A stretch of DNA of 64,000 nt from Pseudomonas sp. BCA17 (GTDB taxonomy: Bacteria; Pseudomonadota; Gammaproteobacteria; Pseudomonadales; Pseudomonadaceae), in assembly GCF_004519405.1 (NCBI RefSeq), contig NZ_SGWI01000006.1:62001-126000 (forward strand). Direction: 5' to 3'. Positions 43,098-53,332 of the stretch are shown one piece after another. The notes beneath the pieces are model-generated. The model searched no databases, was not told the DNA's origin, and was given only the letters and a program-made list of their open reading frames with translations. Position 1 is the stretch's first letter, and each line of letters begins with the position of its first letter. The translations under genes were made by a program, and so were the position numbers.

Positions 43098-45194
43098 TCA
43101 CACGCCGTTTTTGTCAGGCACTGCCGCGCCTTCGGCACGCTGAATATTGGCCATGAAACTGTCAGCCGGTAACGGGTGGCCCAAAAAGTAGCCTTGCAGA
43201 GCGTCGCACCCCAGGCGTGTCAGGAAAGTTTGCTGGACATCCGTTTCCACGCCTTCAGCAACGATTCGCAACCCGAGGGCCTGGCCTAGCGCGACGATGG
43301 CCGAAACGATAGCCGCATCGTCGCTGTCATGCTCCAGGTCGCGCACGAACCCGCGGTCGATCTTCAACTCGTTGGCCGGCAGGCGCTTGAGGTACATCAG
43401 GCTGGAATAGCCGGTGCCGAAGTCGTCGATGGACAGGTCGACGCCCATGTCCGAGAGCTGCTGCAGTACCGTCATACTGGCATCGGCGTCGCTCATGGCG
43501 GTGGTCTCGGTGATTTCCAGGGTCAGGCTGTTGGCCGGCAATTGATGACGGTCCAGGGCAACGGCGACGCTCTTTACCAGACCGGAATGACAGAACTGCA
43601 ACGCCGACAAATTCACCGCGATTCGCCAGTCGTGATAGCCCTTGAGGCGCCACAGAGCCATCTGACGGCAGGCCTCATTAAGCACCCACTCACCGATGGG
43701 GATGATCAGACCGCTCTTTTCCGCCAATTCGATAAAGGTGGCGGGCAGCAACAGGCCCTGTTGCGGGTGCTCCCAACGCAGCAACGCTTCAGCGCCGACC
43801 GCCCGACCACTGACTGCATCGAATTTGGGCTGGTAATGCAGACGGAACTGCCGATGCTCCAGGGCATTGCGCAAGTCCTGCAACAACTGCAGCTGTTTGC
43901 GCGCGTTGGTGTTCATCGACACATCGAAGAAGCTGTAGCCATTCTTGCCCATGCCCTTGGCGTGATACATGGCAGCGTCGGCATTCATCAACAGCTCTTC
44001 GGGCTTACTGCCATTCCCCGGAAACAGGGCAATGCCGATGCTGGCGGATATCTTCAGATCGTGTTCGGCCACCGTGAATACCCGGTTTATCAGTTCGACC
44101 TGGCGCGCGGCCAGAGCCATCGCGTCTTCCGGCTGCATCAGTTGCACCAGGAGCACGAACTCATCGCCACCAATCCGCGCCAGGGTGTCCTGGCTGCGCA
44201 AGTCCTCGCGCAAGCGTAAACCCACTTCGCGCAACAACTGGTCACCCATATGGTGACCGAAGGCATCGTTGATCGGTTTGAAGCCGTCCAGGTCAATAAA
44301 CATCAAAGCGAAGCAGCCACTCTGCTCGTGCACTGTCTGCATCGCTTGCTGGATGCGGTCGGAAAGCAACAGGCGATTGGGCAAACCGGTGAGCATGTCG
44401 TGCAAGGCCAGGTGGGTGAGTTCCTGGTTGGCCAGCGTCAGGGAGTCGGCAAGCACGGCGGTACGCGCCTCCAGGCGAGCGTCGAGCAAGGAGGTCAACA
44501 GGGCAATGATCAGTACCGAGAGGCTGGTCACCAGCACCAGATTATCCAGGCCTTTGCCACTCAAGCCCGACAATGCCGCGCCGCAAAAACTGTCGTCGGC
44601 AAACTGAGCGGCCGCCATCCCGGTGTAGTGCATGCCGACGATGGCCACCCCCATGACCACCGCCGCACCTGCGCGCGCCAAGCGTACATAGGGCGTATTG
44701 CGCCGCAAGTTGAAAGCGATCCACAACGCAGCGCCCGAAGCTATCACTGCGATCAGCAAGGATGCGCCAAACAAGGTGGGGTCGTAGTCGATACCCGGCG
44801 TCATGCGCATGGCTGCCATGCCGGTGTAGTGCATGCAGCTGATGCCCGCGCCCATCACCAAGGCGCCGAACAGCAATTGCCAAAGCGGCAGTCGTTGCTG
44901 GCTGACCAGCCATAGGGCAAAGCCGCTGGACAACACCGCGATCAGCAACGACAGCGCGGTGATGCCCATATCGAACCCCAACGCGAACGGCAAGCGCAGG
45001 GCCAGCATGCCGATAAAGTGCATGGACCACACGCCCACGCCCATCGCCAATGCACCGCCGGTCATCCATAAATAAATCGCGCGGCCCTTGGTCGTTGCGA
45101 TGCGGCCTGCCATGTCCAGCGCGGTATAGGAGGCCAGTATCGCCACAAACAGGGAGATCACGACCAAAGAGGGAGAATAGCTACCGATTAGCAT
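43098..45194 (-). CDS. MHYT-GGDEF-EAL cyclic di-GMP protein
   Basis: A 698-residue membrane protein. The N-terminal seven-helix MHYT sensor (about 5-245) has repeated MHFIGM/MHYTGMAAM motifs thought to bind copper or sense O2, CO or NO. Then come a GGDEF domain with intact GGDEF (near 342) and an EAL domain with EALLRW (near 470), DDFGTGYSSLMYLKRLP and GYFLGHPLP. Both catalytic motifs look intact, so it may make or degrade c-di-GMP. Start at ATG 45194; the frame upstream passes through repeat-rich sequence. Confidence 0.88.
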   Translation of the reverse strand: MLIGSYSPSLVVISLFVAILASYTALDMAGRIATTKGRAIYLWMTGGALAMGVGVWSMHFIGMLALRLPFALGFDMGITALSLLIAVLSSGFALWLVSQQRLPLWQLLFGALVMGAGISCMHYTGMAAMRMTPGIDYDPTLFGASLLIAVIASGAALWIAFNLRRNTPYVRLARAGAAVVMGVAIVGMHYTGMAAAQFADDSFCGAALSGLSGKGLDNLVLVTSLSVLIIALLTSLLDARLEARTAVLADSLTLANQELTHLALHDMLTGLPNRLLLSDRIQQAMQTVHEQSGCFALMFIDLDGFKPINDAFGHHMGDQLLREVGLRLREDLRSQDTLARIGGDEFVLLVQLMQPEDAMALAARQVELINRVFTVAEHDLKISASIGIALFPGNGSKPEELLMNADAAMYHAKGMGKNGYSFFDVSMNTNARKQLQLLQDLRNALEHRQFRLHYQPKFDAVSGRAVGAEALLRWEHPQQGLLLPATFIELAEKSGLIIPIGEWVLNEACRQMALWRLKGYHDWRIAVNLSALQFCHSGLVKSVAVALDRHQLPANSLTLEITETTAMSDADASMTVLQQLSDMGVDLSIDDFGTGYSSLMYLKRLPANELKIDRGFVRDLEHDSDDAAIVSAIVALGQALGLRIVAEGVETDVQQTFLTRLGCDALQGYFLGHPLPADSFMANIQRAEGAAVPDKNGV

Positions 45195-45320
45195 GGATTT
45201 CTCAGAACCTACGGGGCTGAAAAAAACCCGTACCAGATGGAAAAGGCGGCGATTGTAGCGAGAAAAATTATCGGAGGCTCGCTTAATCGTCAAAATGCCA
45301 CTAGTGGCATTTCTTCCCCA

Positions 45321-45418
45321 GCAGGAGCCATCTTGCTCGCGAAAAGCCTCAATGATTACACGTGCTGCCTGAATGCACACGGCGCCTGTGAGTTCTTCGC
45401 GAGCAAGCTCGCTCCTAC
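45321..45418. repeat. REPIN copy A
   Basis: Two REP arms, GCAGGAGC...TTGCTCGCGAA and TTCGCGAGCAAGCTCGCTCCTAC, lie in inverted order about 50 bases apart. This is the GTAGGAGCxxGCTTGCTCGCGA type frequent in P. fluorescens-group genomes. Confidence 0.75.
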
Positions 45419-45502
45419 ACTCGGCCTGGATCGGCGTTCCAGCGTTTCCAAAAAAGCAAGCGCCACGGGTAATGCCATTCAGTTAAGCATAAGTCGCCAT
45501 TT

Positions 45503-45601
45503 GTAGGAGCTGGCTTGCCCGCGAAAAGCCTCAACGGTAACGCGTGTTGCCTGAATGAACGCGGCGCCTGTGAGTTTTTCGCGAGCAAGCGCGCTCCTGC
45601 A
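45503..45601. repeat. REPIN copy B
   Basis: GTAGGAGCTGGCTTGCCCGCGAA and TTCGCGAGCAAGCGCGCTCCTGC are inverted arms around an inner segment closely matching copy A. Copies A and B are direct repeats 182 bases apart. Confidence 0.75.
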
Positions 45602-45636
45602 ACACGCTTTAACTGACTGGTATTACCGGGCCACCA

Positions 45637-47130
45637 TCAGTCCTTGCCTTCCGCCGACGTATGCCCGTCCCATCCCCCGCCCAACGCCGCAATCAACTGC
45701 ACACTCGCCACCAGGCGAGTCTGCAGCAGGGTCAGCACAGTGCGCTCATTACTCAAGGCTGTAGCCTGCACCGTGACGACATCCAGATAAGCAATCAACC
45801 CGGCCTTGTACTGGTTCTCGGTCAGGCGCAGGGATTCGCGGGCCGATTCCAGCGCTTCGTTGCTGACCACCGCTTCGTCTTCCAGCACCTTCAGTTGCAC
45901 CATGTAGTTTTCCACTTCACGGAAACCATCGAGCACGGTCTGGCGGTACTTGGCCACGGTTTCATCATAAGCGGCCACGGTACGGTCGACTTCCGCCGAG
46001 CGCTGGCCGCCGTCGAACAAGGTCATGGCCAGTTTCGGCCCCACCGACCAGAAGCGGTTCGGCAGGCTGATCCAGTCGGCATAGGTACTGCTGGAATAAC
46101 CGCCCGCCAGGCTCAAGGTCAAATCCGGGTAGTACGCGGCTTTGGCCACGCCGATATTGGCGTTGGCGGCAATCACCGAACGTTCGGCGGACGCAATATC
46201 CGGGCGACGTTCAAGCAACTGCGACGGCACGCTGACCGGAACCTGCGGCAGGGTCGGAATACTCTTGCTCACCGCCAGGCTGAAGTTGGCCGGTGCCTCG
46301 CCGATCAATACCGCGATGGCATTTTCCAGTTGCGCGCGCTGCCAGATCAGATCGATCAGGCTGGCCTGGGTAGACTTGAGCTGGGTTTGCGCCTGGGCGA
46401 TTGCCGCCTTGTCCGACACACCCGCGCGGTATTGGTTTTCGGTCATTTTCAGCGAGCGCTGGTAAGTGTCCAGCGTGGCTTGCAACAGGCGGGTCTGTTC
46501 GTCCATGACGCGCAGTTGCAGGTAGTCCTGCACCAGTTCCGATTGCTGGCTCAAACGCATCGCCGCCAGGTCAGCCGAGCTGGCCTCGGCGGTGGCTTCG
46601 TTGGCTTCCAGGCCACGGCGCAGCTTGCCCCAGACATCCGCCTCCCAGCTCACCCCCAACTGGGCGTTGAGCGTGTCGCGGATACCACTGCTGGAACTGC
46701 TGAGACTGGCACTGCTGCTGCCGGTGCCCTGGCTCGCGCGGGTCTTCCCTACGCTCAGGTCCACCGAGGGGAAAAACGCACCCCGGGCGCTGCGTACCTG
46801 GGCCTGGGCCTGGCGAAAGCGCGCTTCAGCCTGGGCCACGGTCTGGTTGGAATTATTCAGGCGTTCCACCAGTTCATTCAGTTGGCGATCACCGTACAAC
46901 TCCCACCAGGCGCCACGGGCCAGGGAGTCGCTGGGGGTCGCCTGGCGCCAGCCTTGGGCTTGCTTGAATTGCGCAGGTTCGACCACTTCCGGGCGCTTGT
47001 AGTCGGGGCCGATCGCGCAGGCGCTGAGCAAGGCGCCGCCAATCATCACGGCCAGTAACTTCATACCGAAACGAGGGAGCAAGCGCCCTCGCCACAGCAC
47101 GCTTGCATGGGCGTTCGTTGAATCGGTCAT
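45637..47130 (-). CDS. opmB: RND efflux outer-membrane factor (OpmB/OprM family lipoprotein)
   Basis: A 497-residue NodT-type channel protein. The lipobox is LLSAC, with the signal beginning MKLLAVMIGG at residue 23. Two repeats of about 200 residues follow, with long coiled helices (QAEARFRQAQAQVRSARGAFFP and LTENQYKAGLIAYLDVV). It forms the trimeric tunnel through the outer membrane. The start overlaps the previous stop (ATGA). Gene order periplasmic adaptor, pump, pump, channel matches muxABC-opmB of P. aeruginosa, the basis for the symbol. Confidence 0.88.
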   Translation of the reverse strand: MTDSTNAHASVLWRGRLLPRFGMKLLAVMIGGALLSACAIGPDYKRPEVVEPAQFKQAQGWRQATPSDSLARGAWWELYGDRQLNELVERLNNSNQTVAQAEARFRQAQAQVRSARGAFFPSVDLSVGKTRASQGTGSSSASLSSSSSGIRDTLNAQLGVSWEADVWGKLRRGLEANEATAEASSADLAAMRLSQQSELVQDYLQLRVMDEQTRLLQATLDTYQRSLKMTENQYRAGVSDKAAIAQAQTQLKSTQASLIDLIWQRAQLENAIAVLIGEAPANFSLAVSKSIPTLPQVPVSVPSQLLERRPDIASAERSVIAANANIGVAKAAYYPDLTLSLAGGYSSSTYADWISLPNRFWSVGPKLAMTLFDGGQRSAEVDRTVAAYDETVAKYRQTVLDGFREVENYMVQLKVLEDEAVVSNEALESARESLRLTENQYKAGLIAYLDVVTVQATALSNERTVLTLLQTRLVASVQLIAALGGGWDGHTSAEGKD

Positions 47131-50100
47131 AGCACAGTGTCCAAGGCAGCATCGGTACGCACGCCGCGCCAGGCGTTGAAACGGTGGCGCGCGCGGTCGA
47201 GATAGAGGTAGACCACCGGGGTGGTGTAAAGGGTCAGGATTTGGCTGAACACCAGGCCGCCGATAATGGTCAGGCCCAGCGGCTGGCGCATTTCCGCGCC
47301 ATCGCCGGCGCCAAGCAGCAACGGCAAGGCACCCAGGATGGCGGCAAGCGTGGTCATCAGGATCGGCCGCAGGCGCAACAAGCAGGCGCTGCGAATCGAT
47401 TCCAGCGGGCTCATGCCTTCATGGCGTTCCAGTTGCAGGGCCAGGTCGATCATCAGGATCGCGTTTTTCTTCACCACCCCGATCAGCAGGAACAGCCCCA
47501 GCAACGAGATCAGGCTGAACTCGCCGCCCAGCAGGTAGATGGACAGCAGTGCGCCGACGCCCGCCGACGGCAGGGTCGACAAGATGGTCAAGGGGTGGAT
47601 GTAGCTTTCATACAGAACGCCCAACACCAGATACACCGCCACCAGCGCGCCGAGGATCATGAACGGCTGGCCTTTCTGGGTTGCCGCAAAGGCATCGGCC
47701 GTGCCGGCCATCTTGGCGATCACATCTTCCGGTAAACCGACCTTGGCCATCGCTCGTTCGATGGCGGCAGTGCCCTGCTCCACCGTCACGCCGGGCGCCA
47801 TGTCGAAGGCGATGTTTTCCGACGCGAACTGGCCCTCGTGCCGCACGGTATCGGCGGCCAGGCTGTTTTCGTAATGGGCGATGGTGGACAACGGCACTCG
47901 CGCGCCGGTGGAGGTGATCACCTGCATTTGATTGAGGGTAATCGGGTCCTGGGCGTATTTCGGATTAACCTCCATCACCACCTGGTACTGGTTGAGGCTG
48001 TCGTAGATGGTGGAAATCTGCCGCTGGCTGTAAGCGTTGTTCAGCACCGCCGTGACCATGCTCATATCGATGCCCAGGCGCTTGGCCTGGTCGCGGTCGA
48101 CGATCAACGTCACCTGTGCGGCGCCACGACCTTCGCGGGCGTCGATGGCCGTCAGTTCCGGCAGTGAGTGGAACGCGGCCACCACTTTCGGAAACCATTC
48201 GCGCAACGCGGCCAGATCCCCACTTTGCAGGATGTAGGAATACTGCGCACTGCTCTGGTCACGACTGCCACCAAATTGCAGGTCCTGGTCAGCCATCAGG
48301 AACAGGCGCCCGCCCGGCACCAACGGCACGTCCTTGCGCAAACGCTCGATCACCGCCTGCGCCGAGACCTTGCGCTCGGCGATGGGCTTGAGGCGCACCA
48401 GCATCACCGCGTTATTGGTGCCGTTGTTGCCGCCGATAAAGCCGGCCACGCTGAGCACGGCCGGGTCCTTGAGGATGGCCTTGCGGAAGGTTTCCATCTT
48501 CGGCTGCATCACGCCGAACGACAGCCCATCGTCGCCGCGCACAAAACCAATCAACTGGCCGGTGTCCTGCTGGGGCATGAAGGTTTTGGGCACTACCACG
48601 TACAACGCGATGTTCACCGCGACGGTGATAAACAGGCTGAGCAGCGTCAGGCGGCGGTGGCGCAACACCCAGTCCAGGCTGGAGGCATAGGCCGCTACCA
48701 TGCGGTCGTTGACGCTCTGGCTCCAGCGCTGCAAAGCGCTCATGTGCCCTTTGACATGGGGCTTGAGCCACCGGGCGCACAGCATCGGAGTCAAGGTCAG
48801 CGACACGACCAGCGAGACGATGATCGCCGAGGACAAGGTGACGGAAAACTCACGGAACAGGTTGGCGACAATACCGCCCATAAACAAAATGGACAGGAAC
48901 ACCACCACCAGCGACACGTTCATCGACAACAGCGTAAAACCGACTTCCTGGGCGCCCAGGTAAGCCGCTTTCATCGGCGGCACGCCGTCGTCGATATGCC
49001 GGGAAATGTTCTCCAGCACCACAATGGCATCGTCCACCACCAGCCCGGTGGCCAGGATCAATGCCATCAACGAGAAGTTGTTCAATGAGAAACCGAACAG
49101 GTACATGACCGCGAAGGTGCCCACCAACGACACCGGCACCGCCAGGGTCGGGATCAGCGAGGCGCGGAAGTTACCGAGGAACAGGTACACCACCAGCACG
49201 ACCAGGGCCACGGCGATCAGCAAGGTCATTTCGGCTTCATGCAACGTGGCGGTGATCACCGGTGAACGGTCCATCGCCAGGTTGAGCTTGACGCTGGACG
49301 GCAGCACCGCCTGCAACGCCGGCAACTGGGCCTTGATCTGCCGCACCGTCTCGATGATATTCGCGCCGGACTGGCGGTTGATCACCAGCAGCACCGCTGC
49401 ATCATTGTTGAAGAAGCCACTGTTGTAGCGGTCCTCCACGCCATCGCTGATCTTGGCTACATCGCCCAGGCGCAGGGCCGCGCCGTTCTGGTAGCGAATC
49501 AGCAACGGCTCGTAGTCCTTGGCCTTTTCCAACTGGTCGTTGGCCTGGATCTGCCAATTGCGCTCGCTGTCTTCCAGGGAGCCCTTGGGCCGGCGCTGAT
49601 TGGCAATGGCGATGGTGTTGCGTACGTCATCCAGGGCCACGCCGTACTGGTCGAGGGCCTTGGGCTCCAGCTCGATGCGCACCGCCGGCAGGGAGCTGCC
49701 ACCGATCTGTACCTCGCCCACACCCGGCACCTGGGACAGGCTTTGCGACAGGATGGTCGAGGCCAGGTCGTACAGCTCGCCCTTTTGCAGCACGTCGGAG
49801 GTCAGCGACAGCACCATGATCGGTGCCTGGGACGGGTTGATCTTCTTATAGGTAGGCATGCTGCGCATGCCGCTGGGCAACAGGTTGCGCGAGGCGTTGA
49901 TCGCCGCCTGCACTTCCCGCGCTGCGCCGTTGATATCACGCCCGGAGTCGAACGCCAGGATCACCCGGGTAGAGCCCTGGCTCGACGAACTGCTCATGGT
50001 GGTGATACCGGCAATCGCGCCGAACGAACGCTCCAGCGGCGTCGCGACGGTCGAAGCCATCACCTCCGGACTGGCACCCGGCAAGCTGGCCGACACCACG

Positions 50101-50234
50101 ATCACCGGGAAGTCGATCTGCGGCAGCGGCGACACCGGCAACAGGTTGAAGCTCACGCCCCCAAGCAACATGATCGCCAGGCTCAGCAGCATGGTGGCTA
50201 CCGGCCGGCGAATGAAAGGTCCGGACAGGTTCAT
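47127..50234 (-). CDS. muxC: RND efflux permease, second subunit (MuxC/MdtC-like)
   Basis: A 1035-residue proton-driven inner-membrane pump with the HAE1 RND layout: 12 membrane segments and two large periplasmic loops. The N-terminus is MNLSGPFIRRPVATMLL. The proton relay Asp pair is in GLVVDDAIVVLENI, and GVVKKNAILMIDLA precedes TM11. It pairs with the 1033-residue pump encoded just upstream to form a heteromultimer, as MuxB/MuxC or MdtB/MdtC do. Four-base overlaps at both ends show tight translational coupling. Confidence 0.92.
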   Translation of the reverse strand: MNLSGPFIRRPVATMLLSLAIMLLGGVSFNLLPVSPLPQIDFPVIVVSASLPGASPEVMASTVATPLERSFGAIAGITTMSSSSSQGSTRVILAFDSGRDINGAAREVQAAINASRNLLPSGMRSMPTYKKINPSQAPIMVLSLTSDVLQKGELYDLASTILSQSLSQVPGVGEVQIGGSSLPAVRIELEPKALDQYGVALDDVRNTIAIANQRRPKGSLEDSERNWQIQANDQLEKAKDYEPLLIRYQNGAALRLGDVAKISDGVEDRYNSGFFNNDAAVLLVINRQSGANIIETVRQIKAQLPALQAVLPSSVKLNLAMDRSPVITATLHEAEMTLLIAVALVVLVVYLFLGNFRASLIPTLAVPVSLVGTFAVMYLFGFSLNNFSLMALILATGLVVDDAIVVLENISRHIDDGVPPMKAAYLGAQEVGFTLLSMNVSLVVVFLSILFMGGIVANLFREFSVTLSSAIIVSLVVSLTLTPMLCARWLKPHVKGHMSALQRWSQSVNDRMVAAYASSLDWVLRHRRLTLLSLFITVAVNIALYVVVPKTFMPQQDTGQLIGFVRGDDGLSFGVMQPKMETFRKAILKDPAVLSVAGFIGGNNGTNNAVMLVRLKPIAERKVSAQAVIERLRKDVPLVPGGRLFLMADQDLQFGGSRDQSSAQYSYILQSGDLAALREWFPKVVAAFHSLPELTAIDAREGRGAAQVTLIVDRDQAKRLGIDMSMVTAVLNNAYSQRQISTIYDSLNQYQVVMEVNPKYAQDPITLNQMQVITSTGARVPLSTIAHYENSLAADTVRHEGQFASENIAFDMAPGVTVEQGTAAIERAMAKVGLPEDVIAKMAGTADAFAATQKGQPFMILGALVAVYLVLGVLYESYIHPLTILSTLPSAGVGALLSIYLLGGEFSLISLLGLFLLIGVVKKNAILMIDLALQLERHEGMSPLESIRSACLLRLRPILMTTLAAILGALPLLLGAGDGAEMRQPLGLTIIGGLVFSQILTLYTTPVVYLYLDRARHRFNAWRGVRTDAALDTVL

Positions 50235-53200
50235 GACTCAACCGGCTCCAGGCTTTGCGGCTCTTTGCGCCAGCGACGGCCAAGGCGGTCGAAGTACAGG
50301 TAGATCACCGGTGTGGTGAACAAGGTCAATACCTGGCTGACCAGCAAACCGCCGACCATCACCAGCCCGAGCGGTTGGCGCAGCTCCGCACCGGAGCCGG
50401 TGGCCAGCATCAGCGGCACCGCACCGAACAGCGCGGCCAGGGTGGTCATCAGGATCGGCCGGAAGCGCAAGAGTGCCGCCTGATAGATCGCCGTCTGCGG
50501 GTCCAGGCCCTGGTTGCGCTCGGCGTCGAGGGCGAAGTCGATCATCATGATCGCGTTCTTTTTCACGATGCCGATCAGCAGAATGATACCGATGATCGCG
50601 ATCATGCCCAGGTCATTGCCGCTGAGCAGTAACGCCAGCAAGGCCCCCACCGCAGCCGACGGCAAGGTCGACAGGATGGTGATCGGGTGGATGTAGCTCT
50701 CGTACAACACGCCCAGCACGATGTACATGGTGACCACCGCCGCCAGGATCAGCAGCAAAGTGCTCGACAGCGACGCTTCGAAGGCTTGGGCCGCGCCCTG
50801 GAACTGGGTCTGCACGCCTATCGGCATGCCGATGTCCTTCTGGGTCTGGTTGATCAGTTCCACGCCCTTGCCCAACGCGACGCCGGGGGCCAGGTTGAAC
50901 GACATCATCACCGCCGGGAACTGGCCGATGTGGGCAATCGCCAGTTGGGCCTGGCGCTGCTCCACATGGGCCAGGCTCGACAGCCGTACCTGGCCGCCGC
51001 CAGTGGTTTTCACGTGGATCTGGTCAAGCGCCGCAGGGCCCAGGGTTTCACCGGATTGCGCCTGCAACACCACGCGGTATTGGCTGGCCTGGGTGTAGAT
51101 GGTGGAAATCTGCCGCTGGCCGAACGCATCGTACAGCGCATCGGTGATGGTCGACACACTGACGCCCAGGCGCGAGGCCGCGTCGCGATCGATCACCAGG
51201 AACACCTGCAAACCCTTGTCCTGCAGGTCGCTGGCGACGTCGGTAAGCTCCGGCAACCGGCTGAGGGCGTGCACCAGTTTGTCACTCCACAGCGCCAGCA
51301 GGTCAGCATCCGGTGAAGACATGCTGAACTGGTATTGCGTGCGGCTGACACGGTCTTCGATAGTCAGATCCTGTACCGGCTGCATGAACAGGCGGATCCC
51401 CACCAGTTTGTCGATTTCCGGCTGCAGGCGGGTAATCACCTGGGCCGCACTCAAGTCGCGCTGCCCATGGGGCTTGAGGTTGATCAGCAAGCGGCCGCTG
51501 TTGAGGGTGGCGTTATCGCCATCCACCCCGATGTAGGACGACAGGCTCTGCACCGCTGGGTCAGCCAGGATGACCTTGGCCAATTCTTGCTGGCGCTGGC
51601 TCATGGCCGCAAAGGAAATTGACTGCGGTGCCTCGGAAATCCCCTGGATCACCCCGGTGTCCTGCACCGGGAAGAAGCCTTTGGGGACCACGAGGTACAG
51701 AAACACCGTCAAACCCAGTGTGGCGACGGCCACGAGCAAGGTCAGCGGTTGGTGCTTGAGCACCCACTGCAACTTGCGCCCGTAGGCTTCGATCAACCAG
51801 TCGATCCACGCGCCGCTGGCCTTGTAGAAACGGCCCTGTTCTTCTTCCTTGGGTTCGCGCTTGAGCAAACGCGCGCACATCATCGGGGTGAGGGTCAGGG
51901 ACACCACCAGGGAAATCAGGATCGCCACCGCCAGGGTGATGGCGAACTCACGGAACAGCCGCCCGACCACATCGGCCATGAACAGCAGCGGAATCAGTAC
52001 CGCGATCAACGACAGGGTCAGGGACACCAGGGTGAAGCCGATCTGCTTGGCGCCCTTGAGCGCCGCCGCCAGTGGCGTCTCGCCTTCCTCGATATAACGC
52101 GAAATGTTCTCCAGCATCACGATGGCGTCATCCACCACAAACCCGGTGGCGATGGTCAGGGCCATCAGCGTCAGGTTGTTGATGGAGAAGCCTGCCAGGT
52201 ACATCACGCCAAAGGTGCCGATCAGCGACAGCGGCACGGCGATGGACGGAATGATCGTGGCGCTGAAGCGGCGCAGGAACAGGAAAGTCACCATCACGAC
52301 CAGGGCAATGGCGATGAGCAGTTCATGTTGCACATCGGTGACGGATGCACGGATGGTCTGGGTGCGGTCGGTAAGCACCGTCACATCGAGGCCGGCAGGC
52401 AGGTTGTCGGTGATGCTCGGTAACAACGCCTTGATGCGGTCCACCACTTCGATCACGTTGGCGCCCGGCTGGCGCTGGATATTCAACAGCACGGCCTGGT
52501 TTTCGTTGGCCCAGGCGGCAAGACGCTCGTTTTCGGCGCCATCGACGATCTGCGCCACATCTTTCAGGCGCAGCGGCGCGCCATTGTTGTAGGCCAGGAT
52601 CAGTTCGGCATATTGCTGGGGCGAGACCAACTGGTCGTTGGCGTCGAGCATCGACACCCGGGTAGGCCCGTCGAAGTTACCCTTGGGCTGGTTGACGTTG
52701 GACGCGGCAATCAGAGTGCGTACGTCCGACAGGTTCAAACCGTTGGCCGCCAGCGCTTCCGGGTTGACCTTGATGCGCACTGCCTGACGCTGGCCACCGG
52801 CAATGCTGACCATGCCGACGCCGCTGATCTGCGCGATTTTCTGCGCCATGCGCGTGTCGACCAGGTCGTTGAGCTTGGGCAGCAGCATGGTTTTGGAAGT
52901 GATGGCGAGGGTCAGCACCGGGGTGTCAGCCGGGTTGACCTTGTTGTAGACCGGCGGCGCCGGTAAATCCTTGGGCAGCAGGTTGGTGGCGGCGTTGATC
53001 GCAGCCTGCACTTGTTGCTCGGCGACATCCATATTGATGTCGAGGTTGAAACGCAGGGTCAGCACCGACGCGCCGCCGGAGCTGGTGGACGCCATCTGGG
53101 TCAGGCCGGGCATCTGGCCGAACTGGCGCTCAAGAGGCGCGGTGACTGCGCTGGTCATCACGTCCGGGCTGGCGCCCGGGTACAGGGTCATCACCCGGAT

Positions 53201-53332
53201 GGTCGGGTAGTCCACCTGGGGCAACGCCGACACCGGCAGCAAGCGATAAGCGATGATGCCGGCCAGAACGATGGCCAGCATGCTCAGGGTGGTGGCGACC
53301 GGGCGAAGAATAAACAGCCGCGACAGGTTCAT
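50231..53332 (-). CDS. muxB: RND efflux permease, first subunit (MuxB/MdtB-like)
   Basis: A 1033-residue RND pump with the N-terminus MNLSRLFILRPVATTLS. The Asp pair in TM4 is in GFVVDDAIVMLENISRYIEEGE, and GIVKKNAIMMIDFALDAERNQG is the matching TM10 lysine region. It is clearly paralogous to the next gene but distinct along its length. It overlaps the adaptor and the second pump by 4 bases each. The P. aeruginosa homologue exports aztreonam, macrolides and novobiocin; substrates here are unverified. Confidence 0.92.
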   Translation of the reverse strand: MNLSRLFILRPVATTLSMLAIVLAGIIAYRLLPVSALPQVDYPTIRVMTLYPGASPDVMTSAVTAPLERQFGQMPGLTQMASTSSGGASVLTLRFNLDINMDVAEQQVQAAINAATNLLPKDLPAPPVYNKVNPADTPVLTLAITSKTMLLPKLNDLVDTRMAQKIAQISGVGMVSIAGGQRQAVRIKVNPEALAANGLNLSDVRTLIAASNVNQPKGNFDGPTRVSMLDANDQLVSPQQYAELILAYNNGAPLRLKDVAQIVDGAENERLAAWANENQAVLLNIQRQPGANVIEVVDRIKALLPSITDNLPAGLDVTVLTDRTQTIRASVTDVQHELLIAIALVVMVTFLFLRRFSATIIPSIAVPLSLIGTFGVMYLAGFSINNLTLMALTIATGFVVDDAIVMLENISRYIEEGETPLAAALKGAKQIGFTLVSLTLSLIAVLIPLLFMADVVGRLFREFAITLAVAILISLVVSLTLTPMMCARLLKREPKEEEQGRFYKASGAWIDWLIEAYGRKLQWVLKHQPLTLLVAVATLGLTVFLYLVVPKGFFPVQDTGVIQGISEAPQSISFAAMSQRQQELAKVILADPAVQSLSSYIGVDGDNATLNSGRLLINLKPHGQRDLSAAQVITRLQPEIDKLVGIRLFMQPVQDLTIEDRVSRTQYQFSMSSPDADLLALWSDKLVHALSRLPELTDVASDLQDKGLQVFLVIDRDAASRLGVSVSTITDALYDAFGQRQISTIYTQASQYRVVLQAQSGETLGPAALDQIHVKTTGGGQVRLSSLAHVEQRQAQLAIAHIGQFPAVMMSFNLAPGVALGKGVELINQTQKDIGMPIGVQTQFQGAAQAFEASLSSTLLLILAAVVTMYIVLGVLYESYIHPITILSTLPSAAVGALLALLLSGNDLGMIAIIGIILLIGIVKKNAIMMIDFALDAERNQGLDPQTAIYQAALLRFRPILMTTLAALFGAVPLMLATGSGAELRQPLGLVMVGGLLVSQVLTLFTTPVIYLYFDRLGRRWRKEPQSLEPVES

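Larger units (their letters stand above)
45195..45636. other. Gene-free region with two REPINs
   Basis: 442 bases with no credible gene, dominated by two REPIN copies (45321-45418 and 45503-45601) that share an inner sequence including GCCTGAATG and CGGCGCCTGTGAGTT. It also holds the MHYT gene's promoter and the end of the efflux operon. Confidence 0.6.

Noticed and set aside
45195..45380. A 62-residue N-terminal extension of the MHYT-GGDEF-EAL protein
   Set aside because: The frame is open but runs through REPIN sequence and lacks a ribosome site; MHYT proteins start at the first helix.
45321..45601. CRISPR-like repetition
   Set aside because: Only two units, each internally palindromic with a related inner sequence rather than unique spacers; these are REPINs.
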